Shown one piece after another: positions 9,774 to 18,412 of a stretch of 60,191 nt of DNA. How positions within the stretch are numbered: position 1 is the first letter of the stretch; every line of letters starts with the position of its first letter. This DNA is from Asaia bogorensis. GTDB lineage: Bacteria; Pseudomonadota; Alphaproteobacteria; Reyranellales; Reyranellaceae. The notes below the pieces were generated by a model. That model saw only the letters and a list, made by a program, of their open reading frames with translations, searched no databases and was not told the origin of the DNA. The stretch spans positions 1-60,191 of the forward strand of contig CAMDCE010000031.1 in assembly GCA_945889625.1 (NCBI GenBank), read 5' to 3'. The translations under genes were made by a program, and so were the position numbers.

Positions 9774-10326
9774 ACGGGCGGCGACCGCCGCCCTGCTCTG
9801 TGTGCTGTCTCTCGCCGCGCAGGCGCAACTGCCCATACCCGCGCCCGAGCCGGCGGCGCCCCCACCGACGGCCCCCGCTCCCACTCCCGCGCCCGCGCCC
9901 GCGGCCCGCCCGGCGCCGGTGGCAAGCCAGGCCGTACCGGGACCGTCACCGGAGAAATTCCTCGACGACCTCTACCGGCCCTACCTCGACAAGAACTTCA
10001 AGGGCCAGCCCTACTCGGAAGCGGCGCGCTTCTTCGAGCCGGTTCTGGCCGCCGCGATGGAGCAGAACCGCAAGGAGGCCGCCGCCGCCGGCAAGCCGCC
10101 GGCGCTCAGCGCCGATCCGTTCGTCGATCCCAAGGACTGGCTGATCTCGAGGCTCGAGGTCGCGGCCGCGCCGACCGCCGCCGGAGCCACGGGCTCCGTG
10201 CTGTTCGTGAACCAGGGTGCGCCGCGCCATCTCACGATCAGCCTGGTCAAGACGCCGGCCGGTTGGCGCATCGCCGAGATACGTGGCGGTACGGTCTCGC
10301 TGCGCGCGCTCTACAAGCTCAACTGA
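9757..10326 (+). CDS. Exported proline/alanine-rich protein, possibly DUF3828-like
   Basis: Starts at GTG 9757 (or GTG 9766), overlapping the dioxygenase by 17 bp, for 189 residues. A short signal peptide (ATAALLCVLSLAAQAQ) is followed by a Pro/Ala-rich linker (residues about 27-60) and a compact domain with DDLYRPYLDKNF near its start and GWRIAEIRGG near its end. That domain pattern resembles small exported proteins of the DUF3828 type, a tentative match from memory. Function is unknown. It is the last gene of the plus-strand cluster and converges on the next gene with only 9 bp between. Confidence 0.65.
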   Translation: MSSVLRRAATAALLCVLSLAAQAQLPIPAPEPAAPPPTAPAPTPAPAPAARPAPVASQAVPGPSPEKFLDDLYRPYLDKNFKGQPYSEAARFFEPVLAAAMEQNRKEAAAAGKPPALSADPFVDPKDWLISRLEVAAAPTAAGATGSVLFVNQGAPRHLTISLVKTPAGWRIAEIRGGTVSLRALYKLN

Positions 10327-10335
10327 GCGCACTCC

Positions 10336-10812
10336 TCATTCATAGAGGCCCAGCGGACCCCGCGGCGGGTCGTCGTCGAGATCGTCGGTGACATCGCGCA
10401 GGCGCCAGCGCACGGGCCGGATCTGCATGTGCTCGGGCGGCTCGTAGGGCTGCCAGGTTGGCGCCGGCGGCTCGGGCGGCGGCCGGGGTGACGGCGCGGG
10501 TGGTGGCAGCGGCGCTGCCGCGACCGGCGGTGCCGCTGCAGGCGGCTGCTCGCGCACGGGCTCGGGTGGTGACGGTGGTGGTGGCGGCGTTGGAGGCGGC
10601 CTCGGCGTCACGCGCGGCGGCGGCAGCTTGAGCCCATAGTCGGCTTCGGCCCATCGCGCGGCCGCCGCGGGGTCGCTCGCGATGCGATCGGCGATCTCCT
10701 GTTTCATTTCCAGGACTTTGAACATCGCCTCGATGTTGATCAGCATGCCGTCGGTCTCCAGCCACGCCACCTGCCGGTCGAGCGCCAGCACCCGCCGCCT
10801 GAGCCCGCTCAT
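10336..10812 (-). CDS. Proline-rich hypothetical protein
   Basis: A 158-residue protein of unknown family. Residues 1-60 are helical and charged (coiled-coil-like). Residues about 64-125 are dominated by proline with Ala and Glu, and the C-terminus is acidic (TDDLDDDPP). There is no signal peptide or membrane segment. Its start overlaps the stop of the upstream DUF5681-like gene by 4 bp (ATGA), so the two are co-translated and probably functionally linked. Confidence 0.6.
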   Translation of the reverse strand: MSGLRRRVLALDRQVAWLETDGMLINIEAMFKVLEMKQEIADRIASDPAAAARWAEADYGLKLPPPRVTPRPPPTPPPPPSPPEPVREQPPAAAPPVAAAPLPPPAPSPRPPPEPPAPTWQPYEPPEHMQIRPVRWRLRDVTDDLDDDPPRGPLGLYE

Positions 10813-11261
10813 GACCGCAGGTCGGCCTTGTAGCGATGCACCCGCGCCTCGAGCTGCTCGACGCGCTGCGCCAGATCGACCACCTCGAAAGCGCGGCGCT
10901 GGGCCTCCAGGACGGCGCTGACCGACGCCGCCTCCTCCGGGGTGATGGTGTGCGCGGCCATCGCCGCCACGACGGCGGCATGGGCACGCACCAGGTCGGC
11001 CGGCTCCTCGATGGCCGGCAGGTCGAGCTCGATCGGCCGGCCCTTGGGCGTCGTCCAGGCACGCTTCAGCACCTGGTCGGCGGCGCGCGGATCGCCCTCG
11101 TTGGCGGCCTCGATCTGCTTCCTCAGAATCCCCTCGGCGCTCTCGGCGGCGAGCCGGTCGAGGACGAGGTTGGTCGCGTTGCGGCTGCCCGCCGGACGGC
11201 CAGGGCCGGCAGCATTGCCTTTCTGGAACTTGCCGTCGTCGTCTCTGTGAAACTTGGCCAT
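10809..11261 (-). CDS. DUF5681-like protein (phage/mobile-element associated)
   Basis: A 150-residue protein beginning MAKFHRDDDGKF, followed by the glycine/arginine motif KGNAAGPGRPAGSRN near residues 14-28. That motif is typical of the DUF5681 N-terminal domain seen near terminase genes and in other mobile regions. The middle contains a helical segment with LKRAWTTPKGRPIELDLP, and the C-terminus is a probable coiled coil. No terminase or structural phage genes lie nearby, so this two-gene unit may be a prophage relic. The role is unknown. Confidence 0.65.
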   Translation of the reverse strand: MAKFHRDDDGKFQKGNAAGPGRPAGSRNATNLVLDRLAAESAEGILRKQIEAANEGDPRAADQVLKRAWTTPKGRPIELDLPAIEEPADLVRAHAAVVAAMAAHTITPEEAASVSAVLEAQRRAFEVVDLAQRVEQLEARVHRYKADLRS

Positions 11262-11451
11262 GGCGCTGTCTCCTTCGAGGGCTTCGCGGTTAAATAAACC
11301 GTCGAAAAACCGCGGCCGCCACCCACCGGGGGTGCGGACGAGGGTCTACCCCCGTTCTACGCCCGGTGACCTCGAATCGACGATTATGGTCCTTACCGAA
11401 TTCGCTCGACGGCCTTCGTGGTCGTGGAAAGGCGACAGATCACAACGAAGA

Positions 11452-11490
11452 CCTCATCCTGAGGGCCTTCGGCCGCTCCTCAGGGTGAGG
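11452..11490. repeat. Palindromic intergenic repeat, family B (short copy)
   Basis: Imperfect palindrome with arms CCTCATCCTGAGG and CCTCAGGGTGAGG around CCTTCGGCCG. The same outer arms bound the longer element at 12399-12510. It lies in the 249-bp gap 11262-11510, which otherwise shows no gene. Confidence 0.75.
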
Positions 11491-11510
11491 TTGTTGGTGA
11501 TCCGGGCAGA

Positions 11511-12311
11511 TCAGTGACGCCAGCTGGTATCGGTCTTGTCGAGCTTGCGCAGGAGGGCTGCGAATTCGATGTCGCCGAGGCTGCCACGATCGCCCTCGGA
11601 GAAGCGATCCATGTCGGCGCCCGACTTTCCGGCAAGGTTGTCGCCCAGGATGTTGAGCGTTCCCGCCGCCGCCGCGTCGACCTGGGTCTGGCAGGCGCGC
11701 TCCAGCCGATAGAGCCGCAGGAAGGCCTCCGGCACCGTGCGGCCGGTGGTCAGCAGGCCGTGGTTGCGCAGCATCATGGCCGGGTTGTCGCCGAGGTTCT
11801 TCAGGAGCCGGCCGCGCTCGTCGAGGTCGAGGCTGGGGCCTTCGTAGTCGTGATAGGCGAGCTTGCCGTGGAAGGCGGTGGCGTTCATCGAAATCGGCAG
11901 CAGCCCTTCCTTGACCGCGCACACCGCCATGCCGGCGCGGGTATGGGTGTGCATCACCACCTTGTGGCGCGCCGCATGGGCCATGTGGACGGCCGAATGG
12001 ATGACGAAGCCGGCATAGTTCACCGGATGCTTGGACTCGCCCACGTTGTTGCCGTCGAGATCGATCTTCACCAGGTTCGAGGCGGTGACCTCGTCGTAGT
12101 TCAAGCCAAACGGATTGATCAGGAAATGCGCGTCGGGGCCCGGCACGCGCGCGGTGAGATGGCCGTAGATCAGCTCGGTCCAGCCGAAATGGTCGACCAG
12201 GCGATAGGCAGCCGCGAGCTGTCGCCGCAGCACCGCCTCGCCCTCGGCCGGCGGCAGCTTATCGACGTCGATGCCGGTCAGCGGCAGATCCTGAGCGATG
12301 TGCATGTCCAT
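11511..12311 (-). CDS. Class II aldolase/adducin family protein
   Basis: The 266-residue length is normal for this family of zinc-dependent aldolases, epimerases and decarboxylases (fuculose-phosphate aldolase, AraD and related). The metal-binding histidines are visible as His121 and His123 in VVMHTHTRAG, and His184 in MLRNHGLLTTG. IYGHLTARVPG near residues 48-58 matches the conserved N-terminal G-x-x-S/T region. The set of motifs resembles the members annotated only as class II aldolase/adducin domain proteins, so no substrate is assigned. It is monocistronic between repeat families on both sides. Confidence 0.85.
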   Translation of the reverse strand: MDMHIAQDLPLTGIDVDKLPPAEGEAVLRRQLAAAYRLVDHFGWTELIYGHLTARVPGPDAHFLINPFGLNYDEVTASNLVKIDLDGNNVGESKHPVNYAGFVIHSAVHMAHAARHKVVMHTHTRAGMAVCAVKEGLLPISMNATAFHGKLAYHDYEGPSLDLDERGRLLKNLGDNPAMMLRNHGLLTTGRTVPEAFLRLYRLERACQTQVDAAAAGTLNILGDNLAGKSGADMDRFSEGDRGSLGDIEFAALLRKLDKTDTSWRH

Positions 12312-12398
12312 GGGCGGGTTCCTTCAGCGAACGGACGGTAAGCTTAAGCCCGCGGCGAGACCTTTGCCAAGCCGAGTGCAAGGGTATGATCCATTCCG

Positions 12399-12510
12399 CC
12401 TCACCCTGAGGAACATCGCGTAGCGATGTGTCTCGAAGGGTGGGCAGCAGACGAGGTGCTCGTTCCCACCCTTCGAGACGCCGTGCTACGCACGGCTCCT
12501 CAGGGTGAGG
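12399..12510. repeat. Palindromic intergenic repeat, family B (long copy)
   Basis: A 112-bp nested inverted repeat. Outer arms are CCTCACCCTGAGG and CCTCAGGGTGAGG; an inner pair is TCTCGAAGGGTGGG and CCCACCCTTCGAGA. It fills most of the 220-bp gap between the class II aldolase and the methyltransferase and ends 21 bp before the methyltransferase start, so it forms part of that mRNA leader. Confidence 0.8.
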
Positions 12511-12531
12511 TTGTGTGTGAAAGGTTAGCCG

Positions 12532-13551
12532 ATGACCGAAAACAAGCCGCGCCTCGATACGACGCGCCTGCAGAAGATGGCGCAGGCCTATTGGGAGAGT
12601 GCCGCCCTGATGGCCGCGGTCGAATTGGAGGTCTTCACCGCCATCGCCCACGGCCACGACACCATCCCGGCCGCAGCCAAGGCGGTCGGCATCAGCCCGC
12701 GCAACGCCGAGCGCCTGCTGACGGCGTTGGTCGCCATGACCCTGCTGACCCGCCATGACGAAGGGGGTGGCGAGCGCTTCGCCAATGCGCCCGACGTGCA
12801 GCGCTTCCTGGTCAAGGACGGCGAGCGCTACGCCGGCCCGTGGATCCTGTTCACCAAGCCGCGCTGGACGGCGTTCGGCGAGCTCGGCGAACGGCTGCGG
12901 CGGCGCGAGGAGAACAAGCTCGGCCAGTACACCGGGTTCACCGTCGAGGATGCCCGGCGCTACCACGCCGCGACCTACTCGATCGGCATGGGCGCGGCAC
13001 GGCTGTTCAGCCGCAGCGTCGACCTCGCCGGCCGCAAGCTGCTGCTCGACCTCGGCGGCGGCTCGGGCGCCTACTCGATCGTCGCGACCAAGACCTTCCC
13101 CGGCCTCAAGGCAATCGTGCTCGACCTGCCGCCGGTCGCGGTCGTGGCGCGCGAGTACATCGCCGCCAGCGATGCGGCTGACCGGGTGAGCGCAATGGCC
13201 GGCGATTTCACGACGGCCGACTTCCCGCAGGACGTCGACGTCGTGGTGATGGCGAGCAACCTGCCGCAATACGAGCCGGCGCTGATCCGCCTCGTGGTCG
13301 GCAAGGCGTTCGCCGCCCTCGTGCCGGGCGGTGAGATGCATCTGATCGGCGAAACGCTGCACGACGACCGGCGCGGTCCGCTCTCGGCGGCGCTATGGGG
13401 TCTGAACGAGGCGGTGCAGGGCAGCACCGGCGTGGCGCACACGGAGTCCGAAGTGAAGGGCTACCTGCAGGATGCAGGATTCACCGGCGTCGCTGTCCAT
13501 CCCTTTGTGCCTGGCGTTCTGTCGCGGATTGCCGGCCGGAAGCCCGGCTGA
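12532..13551 (+). CDS. SAM-dependent O-methyltransferase-like protein (acetylserotonin OMT fold)
   Basis: 339 residues. The N-terminal 100 residues form a winged-helix dimerisation domain (ELEVFTAI, GISPRNAERLLTALVAM). The SAM-binding motif I is at about 171-181 (LLDLGGGSGAYS), and the acidic motif II follows (AIVLDLPPVA). Such two-domain enzymes methylate hydroxyl groups on small aromatic or polyketide-like compounds, and some have drifted to other chemistry. The usual catalytic His is not obvious (the stretch after the SAM domain reads HLIGETLHDDR), so catalysis by deprotonation is uncertain. It stands alone between a repeat and a tRNA gene. Confidence 0.8.
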   Translation: MTENKPRLDTTRLQKMAQAYWESAALMAAVELEVFTAIAHGHDTIPAAAKAVGISPRNAERLLTALVAMTLLTRHDEGGGERFANAPDVQRFLVKDGERYAGPWILFTKPRWTAFGELGERLRRREENKLGQYTGFTVEDARRYHAATYSIGMGAARLFSRSVDLAGRKLLLDLGGGSGAYSIVATKTFPGLKAIVLDLPPVAVVAREYIAASDAADRVSAMAGDFTTADFPQDVDVVVMASNLPQYEPALIRLVVGKAFAALVPGGEMHLIGETLHDDRRGPLSAALWGLNEAVQGSTGVAHTESEVKGYLQDAGFTGVAVHPFVPGVLSRIAGRKPG

Positions 13552-13603
13552 TGGGCGGGGTTGCGTCGCTCGCCGCCTTCGACTATCTGTCGCCTCTGCC
13601 TCT

Positions 13604-13679
13604 GCTCCCTTCGTCTAGAGGCCTAGGACGTGGCCCTCTCAAGGCTAAAACACGGGTTCGAATCCCGTAGGGAGCGCCA
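13604..13679 (+). tRNA. tRNA-Glu (anticodon CTC)
   Basis: A 76-nt cloverleaf. The acceptor arms GCTCCCT and AGGGAGC pair fully, the discriminator is G, and CCA is encoded. The T-arm contains GGTTCGAATCC. The anticodon loop CTCTCAA gives anticodon CTC, which reads GAG. It lies between the methyltransferase and the convergent radical SAM gene. Confidence 0.95.
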
Positions 13680-13701
13680 AACTTCAGGGCGTCGGGATGA
13701 C

Positions 13702-14757
13702 CTACCGACGAGCCGTCAGCCCATTGAGGGCGCCCTTCGCCCAAACCGCGATGCTGCCGAGGATCGGCGTCCTGGCCAGCCATCCGGCCCGGCGATCGAA
13801 GCGGACCTGCTTCATGTAGGGAGTCGCGCCGTCCTTGGGCTCGGACCACATGATCCACCACTGGCACTTCGAGCAGATCTTGCCCAACTCGCTGTCGGGG
13901 TCTTCGTACATGTCGCAGAGCTTGTCGTAGGCATCCTGCACGGAGACGTCGCGGATGTTGGGCAGCCACGCGAGGTCTTCCTCGTGCGCCTTCACCATCA
14001 TGGCGCAGCACGGCGTGATCTCGCCCGACGGCATGACATAGGGCTGGATGTGGCAGTCGTTGCGCTTGTCCGGCACGTGGAAGACGCTGCGGAACTTCAG
14101 GCTGTCGTAGTACTCGGCGTGGAAGTTGATGGCGTCGCACCGATGGCGCCAGAACTCGGCGAACTCGTCCATGCGCTCCTTGGCGTCGCCGATCAGGATG
14201 CAGTTGATCTCGACATTGATGTCGGGGATCAGGGCCTTGCGCCCGGTCAGATAGTCGATCGTGTCGAGCACGCGCTGTAGCTCGCCGCCGCGGCGGATCT
14301 TGGCGTATTGCGGGGGCTCGATGTGATCGACGCTGAACCGGAACTCGCGCACGCCCATCGCCAGCATGTCGTCGATCAGCGGCGGCGGCATGTTCTGGCC
14401 ATGGCTCAGGACGTGCACCGGATGTCCGAGCGCGATCGTCGTGCGCAGATGCTGGAGCGCATTGGGGTCCTGGAAGAAATCGCCGGTGGCGGCGAAGTAG
14501 ACCATCTTGCCCTTGGGCAGTTCGCGGACGCCCTTTTCGACGAGCTCGGGCGAAATCGTCTTGGCCTTCTTGATGGCGTTCGGGCCGTTGAAGTGACAGA
14601 AAACGCAGCTCAGTTCGCAGGTCTCGGTTGTGGCGAACGACAGCATGTCGAGCGGCGCGCGATCGGCCCTGGCCACGAACGGCACCGCCGTGGCCCGTTC
14701 AAGCGCTTCGGCCTCGAGCATGCGCGGCGACTTCGCCATGGTTGTTGTTTCTGTCAT
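13702..14757 (-). CDS. Radical SAM protein
   Basis: 351 residues from the chosen start at 14757. The radical SAM 4Fe-4S motif CxxxCxxC is present as Cys47, Cys51 and Cys54 (TCELSCVFC), and the sequence continues through a TIM-barrel-like fold. The C-terminal half has a SPASM-like set of cysteines (NDCHIQPYVM, ITPCCAMM, GKICSKCQWW), implying an auxiliary iron-sulfur cluster, as in peptide- or carbohydrate-modifying enzymes. A longer start at 14793 exists, but those codons fall in a palindromic repeat. The neighbours are two polytopic membrane proteins, so a glycan- or lipid-related role is possible but unproven. Confidence 0.8.
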   Translation of the reverse strand: MTETTTMAKSPRMLEAEALERATAVPFVARADRAPLDMLSFATTETCELSCVFCHFNGPNAIKKAKTISPELVEKGVRELPKGKMVYFAATGDFFQDPNALQHLRTTIALGHPVHVLSHGQNMPPPLIDDMLAMGVREFRFSVDHIEPPQYAKIRRGGELQRVLDTIDYLTGRKALIPDINVEINCILIGDAKERMDEFAEFWRHRCDAINFHAEYYDSLKFRSVFHVPDKRNDCHIQPYVMPSGEITPCCAMMVKAHEEDLAWLPNIRDVSVQDAYDKLCDMYEDPDSELGKICSKCQWWIMWSEPKDGATPYMKQVRFDRRAGWLARTPILGSIAVWAKGALNGLTARR

Positions 14758-14780
14758 TGAGTGGCCGATTTTGTCGATTG

Positions 14781-14812
14781 CTTTCCTCCCCATTCAAAAG
14801 GGGAGGTAAAGA
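14781..14812. repeat. Palindromic intergenic repeat, family A (minimal copy)
   Basis: Hairpin with arms CCTCCCC and GGGGAGG around an 8-nt loop, bordered by CTTT and AAAG. It is the terminal hairpin of the larger family A elements seen at 18155, 19200, 26146 and elsewhere. It lies between the radical SAM gene and the membrane protein upstream of it. Confidence 0.7.
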
Positions 14813-14836
14813 CTTTAGCACGAATCGCCCGCCCTA

Positions 14837-16219
14837 TCAGGCAGAGCGCGTTGCCAAACGCCACAGCCAGGCGGCGAGGTTTTCGATGGCGACGCCCATC
14901 AACACCAGGACGAACGACCAGAGCGGCAGGGCATACAGTCGCGTCGGCGTCGCCAGCATGCCCTGAACCACGAAAAGACCGACGAAACCCAGGGTGACCA
15001 GGTTGATTGCCAGGCGCGTGTCGCTTGCCCGGTCGCCTGCGGTCCAGTGGCGGTAGCCGGTCACCAGCTGAACGGCGACGAACAAGGCAAGTATTGTTCC
15101 CAAGGCGGGGTGCCCCGGGCCGTAAAGGTGGTCGGTGAACATCAACTTCAGCTTTTCGAAGTAGATGCGAATGACCTCCTGCGGGTCTTCCCGCCATTTG
15201 CCGATGTAGAGTTCCCGCATCACCCGGAAATAGTCGTTGGAATAGTGGACGATGCCCGGGACCGCCGCGGACGCCGCAGCGCGTCCGAGGGCGTCGTCGT
15301 ATTCGATGCCGAATTTGTTCGGCACCCCGCCCAGTCCGATATAGAGCGTATGCGACATGCCATGGGTGGCGGGAAGGTGGGCGGCGTCGAGCGAATAGCC
15401 CCAGTCCCGCGCGGCGACAATGAGCCGCGACGATTGCGATGCCAGCACGGCAACCAGGAGGATCGCCACGGTACTTGCGACGTGGCGCGACCCACGGATA
15501 CCGTAACGCATCGTCCAGGCGGCCGCGCAAATCGTCATCAAGAGCGCCATCGAGCCAACCGATTCGCGGAGCAAGGCGACAAACGCCAGCGACACCAGGC
15601 CGACCGCAATGAGTCCGCCCGACGCTGCCGGTCGCAGCCAGCCCCTGGCCCGCGCGACCAGCGCCAGCGGCAGGATGATCTGGATCGCAGCAGCGCCGAT
15701 CAGTGAATAGTGAGGCGCCGTCCCGAAATGCTGCAGGAATACCAGGGCGCCGAGCCAGAGCAGGACAACGGACGTCACGAACGCTCCGAGGGTCATCAGC
15801 GTGACGATCAGGACAACCAGACAGAGCGTGTTGATGCCGAGGTTCAGCCGGGCAGTGTCCATCACCGTTGCGTCCCTGCCGGCCAGCCGGGCCCACAGGC
15901 TCAGCAGCAGGGGTTGTCCCGGATCTTCCGCGCTGAAGGGCACGATCTGGCCGTTCTCGCAGCTCCGCAACAACCAGACTCCGATCTTGCGGGCGCACCT
16001 GGCGCTCTCCAGCGCATTGTTCGTGCCTTCCCAATCGGACTCGCTGACAGTCGCATATCGACGGGAGTCGTCGAACGACTCCTGCACTTGCGGCAGCCCG
16101 GCCCACAGGACAAGGCCCAGCACGATCAGCGACTGGAGCGTGAGGACGAGGCCACGAGGAACGGTGCGGAAAAACATCACGAGGCGCGCAAGATGGTCGA
16201 CTGCGCTCGAACGCCACAT
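14837..16219 (-). CDS. Polytopic membrane protein of unknown function
   Basis: A 460-residue protein with about eight to ten hydrophobic segments, starting with LVLTLQSLIVLGLVLWAGLP near residue 30. A long hydrophilic, probably periplasmic loop follows the first helix (residues about 45-105), a topology common in GT-C-type glycosyltransferases and O-antigen-related proteins. A second soluble loop lies near residues 280-345 (ATHGMSHTLYIGLGGVPNKF). No catalytic motif is certain. It diverges from another large membrane protein at 16412, and the two may belong to one surface-glycan function; this is inference. Confidence 0.65.
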   Translation of the reverse strand: MWRSSAVDHLARLVMFFRTVPRGLVLTLQSLIVLGLVLWAGLPQVQESFDDSRRYATVSESDWEGTNNALESARCARKIGVWLLRSCENGQIVPFSAEDPGQPLLLSLWARLAGRDATVMDTARLNLGINTLCLVVLIVTLMTLGAFVTSVVLLWLGALVFLQHFGTAPHYSLIGAAAIQIILPLALVARARGWLRPAASGGLIAVGLVSLAFVALLRESVGSMALLMTICAAAWTMRYGIRGSRHVASTVAILLVAVLASQSSRLIVAARDWGYSLDAAHLPATHGMSHTLYIGLGGVPNKFGIEYDDALGRAAASAAVPGIVHYSNDYFRVMRELYIGKWREDPQEVIRIYFEKLKLMFTDHLYGPGHPALGTILALFVAVQLVTGYRHWTAGDRASDTRLAINLVTLGFVGLFVVQGMLATPTRLYALPLWSFVLVLMGVAIENLAAWLWRLATRSA

Positions 16220-16411
16220 CTTGCCTGTCGCCCCCGCGATTGGCCGGTGATCCCGGCTATTTCATCCCGAAGAGGGATAACCCGATATTCCCCGGATGAA
16301 CCGTCGGAACGATACAAACGCTAGCATGCTGCCGGGATTCGGAAAAGCCGCGACGGTGGGCAGTGGCGGCCGACACAGTTTTCCCGACGCGTTTGGCGAT
16401 GATGGTTTGAT

Positions 16412-18145
16412 ATGTCTCACCTCCGCCCTCTAATGTGCGCTGAACAACAGACAGGCTCCTTGGATTTCGCCGACAGCTCCGCCCCTCCCGCCTCCAGATC
16501 GGGAGGCACCCTCGCCGACCTGGCGCTGCTGCTGGTCGGCGGTTCGGCGCTGCTGATCGTCCTCATCCTGTGGTTCGACAACGCCCAGGGCGGGCTCACC
16601 GGCAACGGCATCGTCAAGAGCATCGAGCTCAGGCCCTGGATCGTCGATCCCGCCAACGCCAGGCTCTATCCGTCGAACTATCTCTTTTATCCGGCCTATG
16701 GCGCGCTCTGCCGCCTGCTCGATCTGCTCGGCGTCTTCGCGGGCGATCCGCGTCGGCAGATGACGGTTCTGAACGCCGTGAGCGCGAGCTTCTGCCTGTG
16801 CGTCGTCTATCTGATGGTCCGGGCGCTGACCGCCGACCGCGTCATCGCGCTGATCGCCGCCCTATTCCATATCGCCTGCAGCTTCGTGTTGTTCCTCGCC
16901 ATCACCAACGAGGACATCATGCCGAGCTATACGTTGCTCTTCGCGTCGATGGCTCTGGCGAGCATCTGGTTTGCCCGGCCGACGACGGTGCGCGTCGTGG
17001 CCGTCGCCGTCCTGTTCAGCCTGGGCTGGCTGTTCGAATGGCGGCTGATCTTTCCGACCCTGCCCGCCCTGCTGGCAGCCCTCTGGCTCTGCGAGGCACG
17101 GCCGGTCCGGCGCCTGGGATGGATCGGCCTGTTCCTCGCCACGGTGGTGGCGACGGCCGCCGTCGCGGCCGTGGCCTGGCGCGGGCACGACGGCGCCGTC
17201 GGGCCGTTCGATCTGCTGTGGACCGGCAAGGGCGTCTATACCGGTTACGCGGGCTTCAGCTGGGCCAAGCTCGCCTACCTGCGGGACGGCATCGCGGCCT
17301 ACCTGCTGGGCACCGGCGTCTCGACCTTCGAGGCGATCCCCGGCTGGGACATCTGGCGCTACGGTTCGCTCGCCGTGATGCTGGCGATCCTGGTCGTGAC
17401 GCTGCCGCCGCTGTGGTGGTCGCGGCACGACACGCGGGCGCGGGCGCTGGTCGCCGTGTTTGGCGGCACCTTCGTGGCGGGCGCGGTGTTCAACGTCTAT
17501 TCCCAGCCGCAGGACCCGCAGATGCAGATCAACGTCATGGGCTGGCTGACCGTCGCCTGGGCGCTGGTCGTCGTCGCCGCACGGCGACGCTGGGGCGCCC
17601 GCGGGGTCACCGCCCTCGCCGGGCTGACCGTGGCGCTGTTTGCCTACAATGTCTGGAGCATCGCACCGCTGCGCGGCCTCGACACGGCGTGGCAACGCGC
17701 GATCGAGCGTGTCGAGCGCCAAGCCGATCTCTCCCGCACCGTCTTTCTCCTCCACGACTTCGACTGGACGGTGGTCTACGGGTCGCTGCACTGGGGCACC
17801 GCACTGCCGGGGACGGAACCGCTCGGGCCGGCGCCGCAGGCGTCGCCCAAGTTCAAGTGGATCGGCTTTGCCACCGGGTTGCTGGTGCATCCCGAGTGGA
17901 GCACCGACCGGCATGTCGCCGCACTCCGCGGCGAGATCGATCGCGCGCTGGCGTTGGGCTACGACGTCCTGGCGGTGCGCCTGTGGGACACCAGCCAGAG
18001 GGACCTCGAAGACCTGACGGGAACGGTCGTCGACAGTGCCCGGCTGCGCGCCCTGATCACGATGCTGCGCCAGGACTACAGCGCGACGCTCGCCTTCGAC
18101 GATCCGCTGGCCGGCCGGGTCTACCGGCTGCAGCGGGCACGCTGA
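16412..18145 (+). CDS. Polytopic membrane protein, possibly GT-C glycosyltransferase-like
   Basis: 577 residues from ATG 16412; an alternative ATG lies at 16433. A hydrophilic N-terminus (1-35) precedes about ten transmembrane helices, and a soluble C-terminal domain begins near residue 430. The first external loop contains PSNYLFYPAYGALC, a tyrosine-rich arrangement like that of PMT/ArnT-type GT-C enzymes, and another acidic pair occurs in AITNEDIMPSY. The fold is guessed from topology, not from a diagnostic motif. The 192-bp divergent gap 16220-16411 should hold the promoters; I see no clear operator there. Confidence 0.65.
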   Translation: MSHLRPLMCAEQQTGSLDFADSSAPPASRSGGTLADLALLLVGGSALLIVLILWFDNAQGGLTGNGIVKSIELRPWIVDPANARLYPSNYLFYPAYGALCRLLDLLGVFAGDPRRQMTVLNAVSASFCLCVVYLMVRALTADRVIALIAALFHIACSFVLFLAITNEDIMPSYTLLFASMALASIWFARPTTVRVVAVAVLFSLGWLFEWRLIFPTLPALLAALWLCEARPVRRLGWIGLFLATVVATAAVAAVAWRGHDGAVGPFDLLWTGKGVYTGYAGFSWAKLAYLRDGIAAYLLGTGVSTFEAIPGWDIWRYGSLAVMLAILVVTLPPLWWSRHDTRARALVAVFGGTFVAGAVFNVYSQPQDPQMQINVMGWLTVAWALVVVAARRRWGARGVTALAGLTVALFAYNVWSIAPLRGLDTAWQRAIERVERQADLSRTVFLLHDFDWTVVYGSLHWGTALPGTEPLGPAPQASPKFKWIGFATGLLVHPEWSTDRHVAALRGEIDRALALGYDVLAVRLWDTSQRDLEDLTGTVVDSARLRALITMLRQDYSATLAFDDPLAGRVYRLQRAR

Positions 18146-18154
18146 GCGCAGATG

Positions 18155-18410
18155 ACCCTTCCCTCCCCATTCTGCTGGGGAGATGGCCGCGTAATCGCCG
18201 ACCATGCGCCTTCCCAGGCGCCGGGGGCCATGAGTCTTGACCCCTCCGTCGCGGTATGACCGCGACACCTCCCCCGAAGACGGAGGAGGAGTATGAGCCT
18301 TTGCCGTCCCGTCTTCGGGCTAGCGTTTGGTCGCGCAGCGGCCAAATCGCGCGGGTGTCAGTGTCTTACGCTGACCTTGCGCCTTCACAGGCGCCGGGGG
18401 GTCAGAGGCG
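18155..18410. repeat. Palindromic intergenic repeats, family A (tandem copies)
   Basis: This fills the 267-bp convergent gap between the membrane protein and the SDR gene. It includes CTCCCCATTCTGCTGGGGAG, GACCCCTCCGTCGCGGTATG with the palindrome GTCGCGGTATGACCGCGAC, and CCTCCCCCGAAGACGGAGG. After these come a partial second copy (GCGCCTTCACAGGCGC, then GGGGGGTCA). No credible gene is present. Confidence 0.75.
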
Positions 18411-18412
18411 GG

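Noticed and set aside
12426..12758. A 110-codon plus-strand ORF starting in the family B repeat
   Set aside because: Its 5' half is palindromic repeat and its 3' half lies out of frame within the methyltransferase gene.
13604..13679. Attachment site for an integrative element at tRNA-Glu
   Set aside because: No second copy of the tRNA 3' end and no integrase gene were found in the window.
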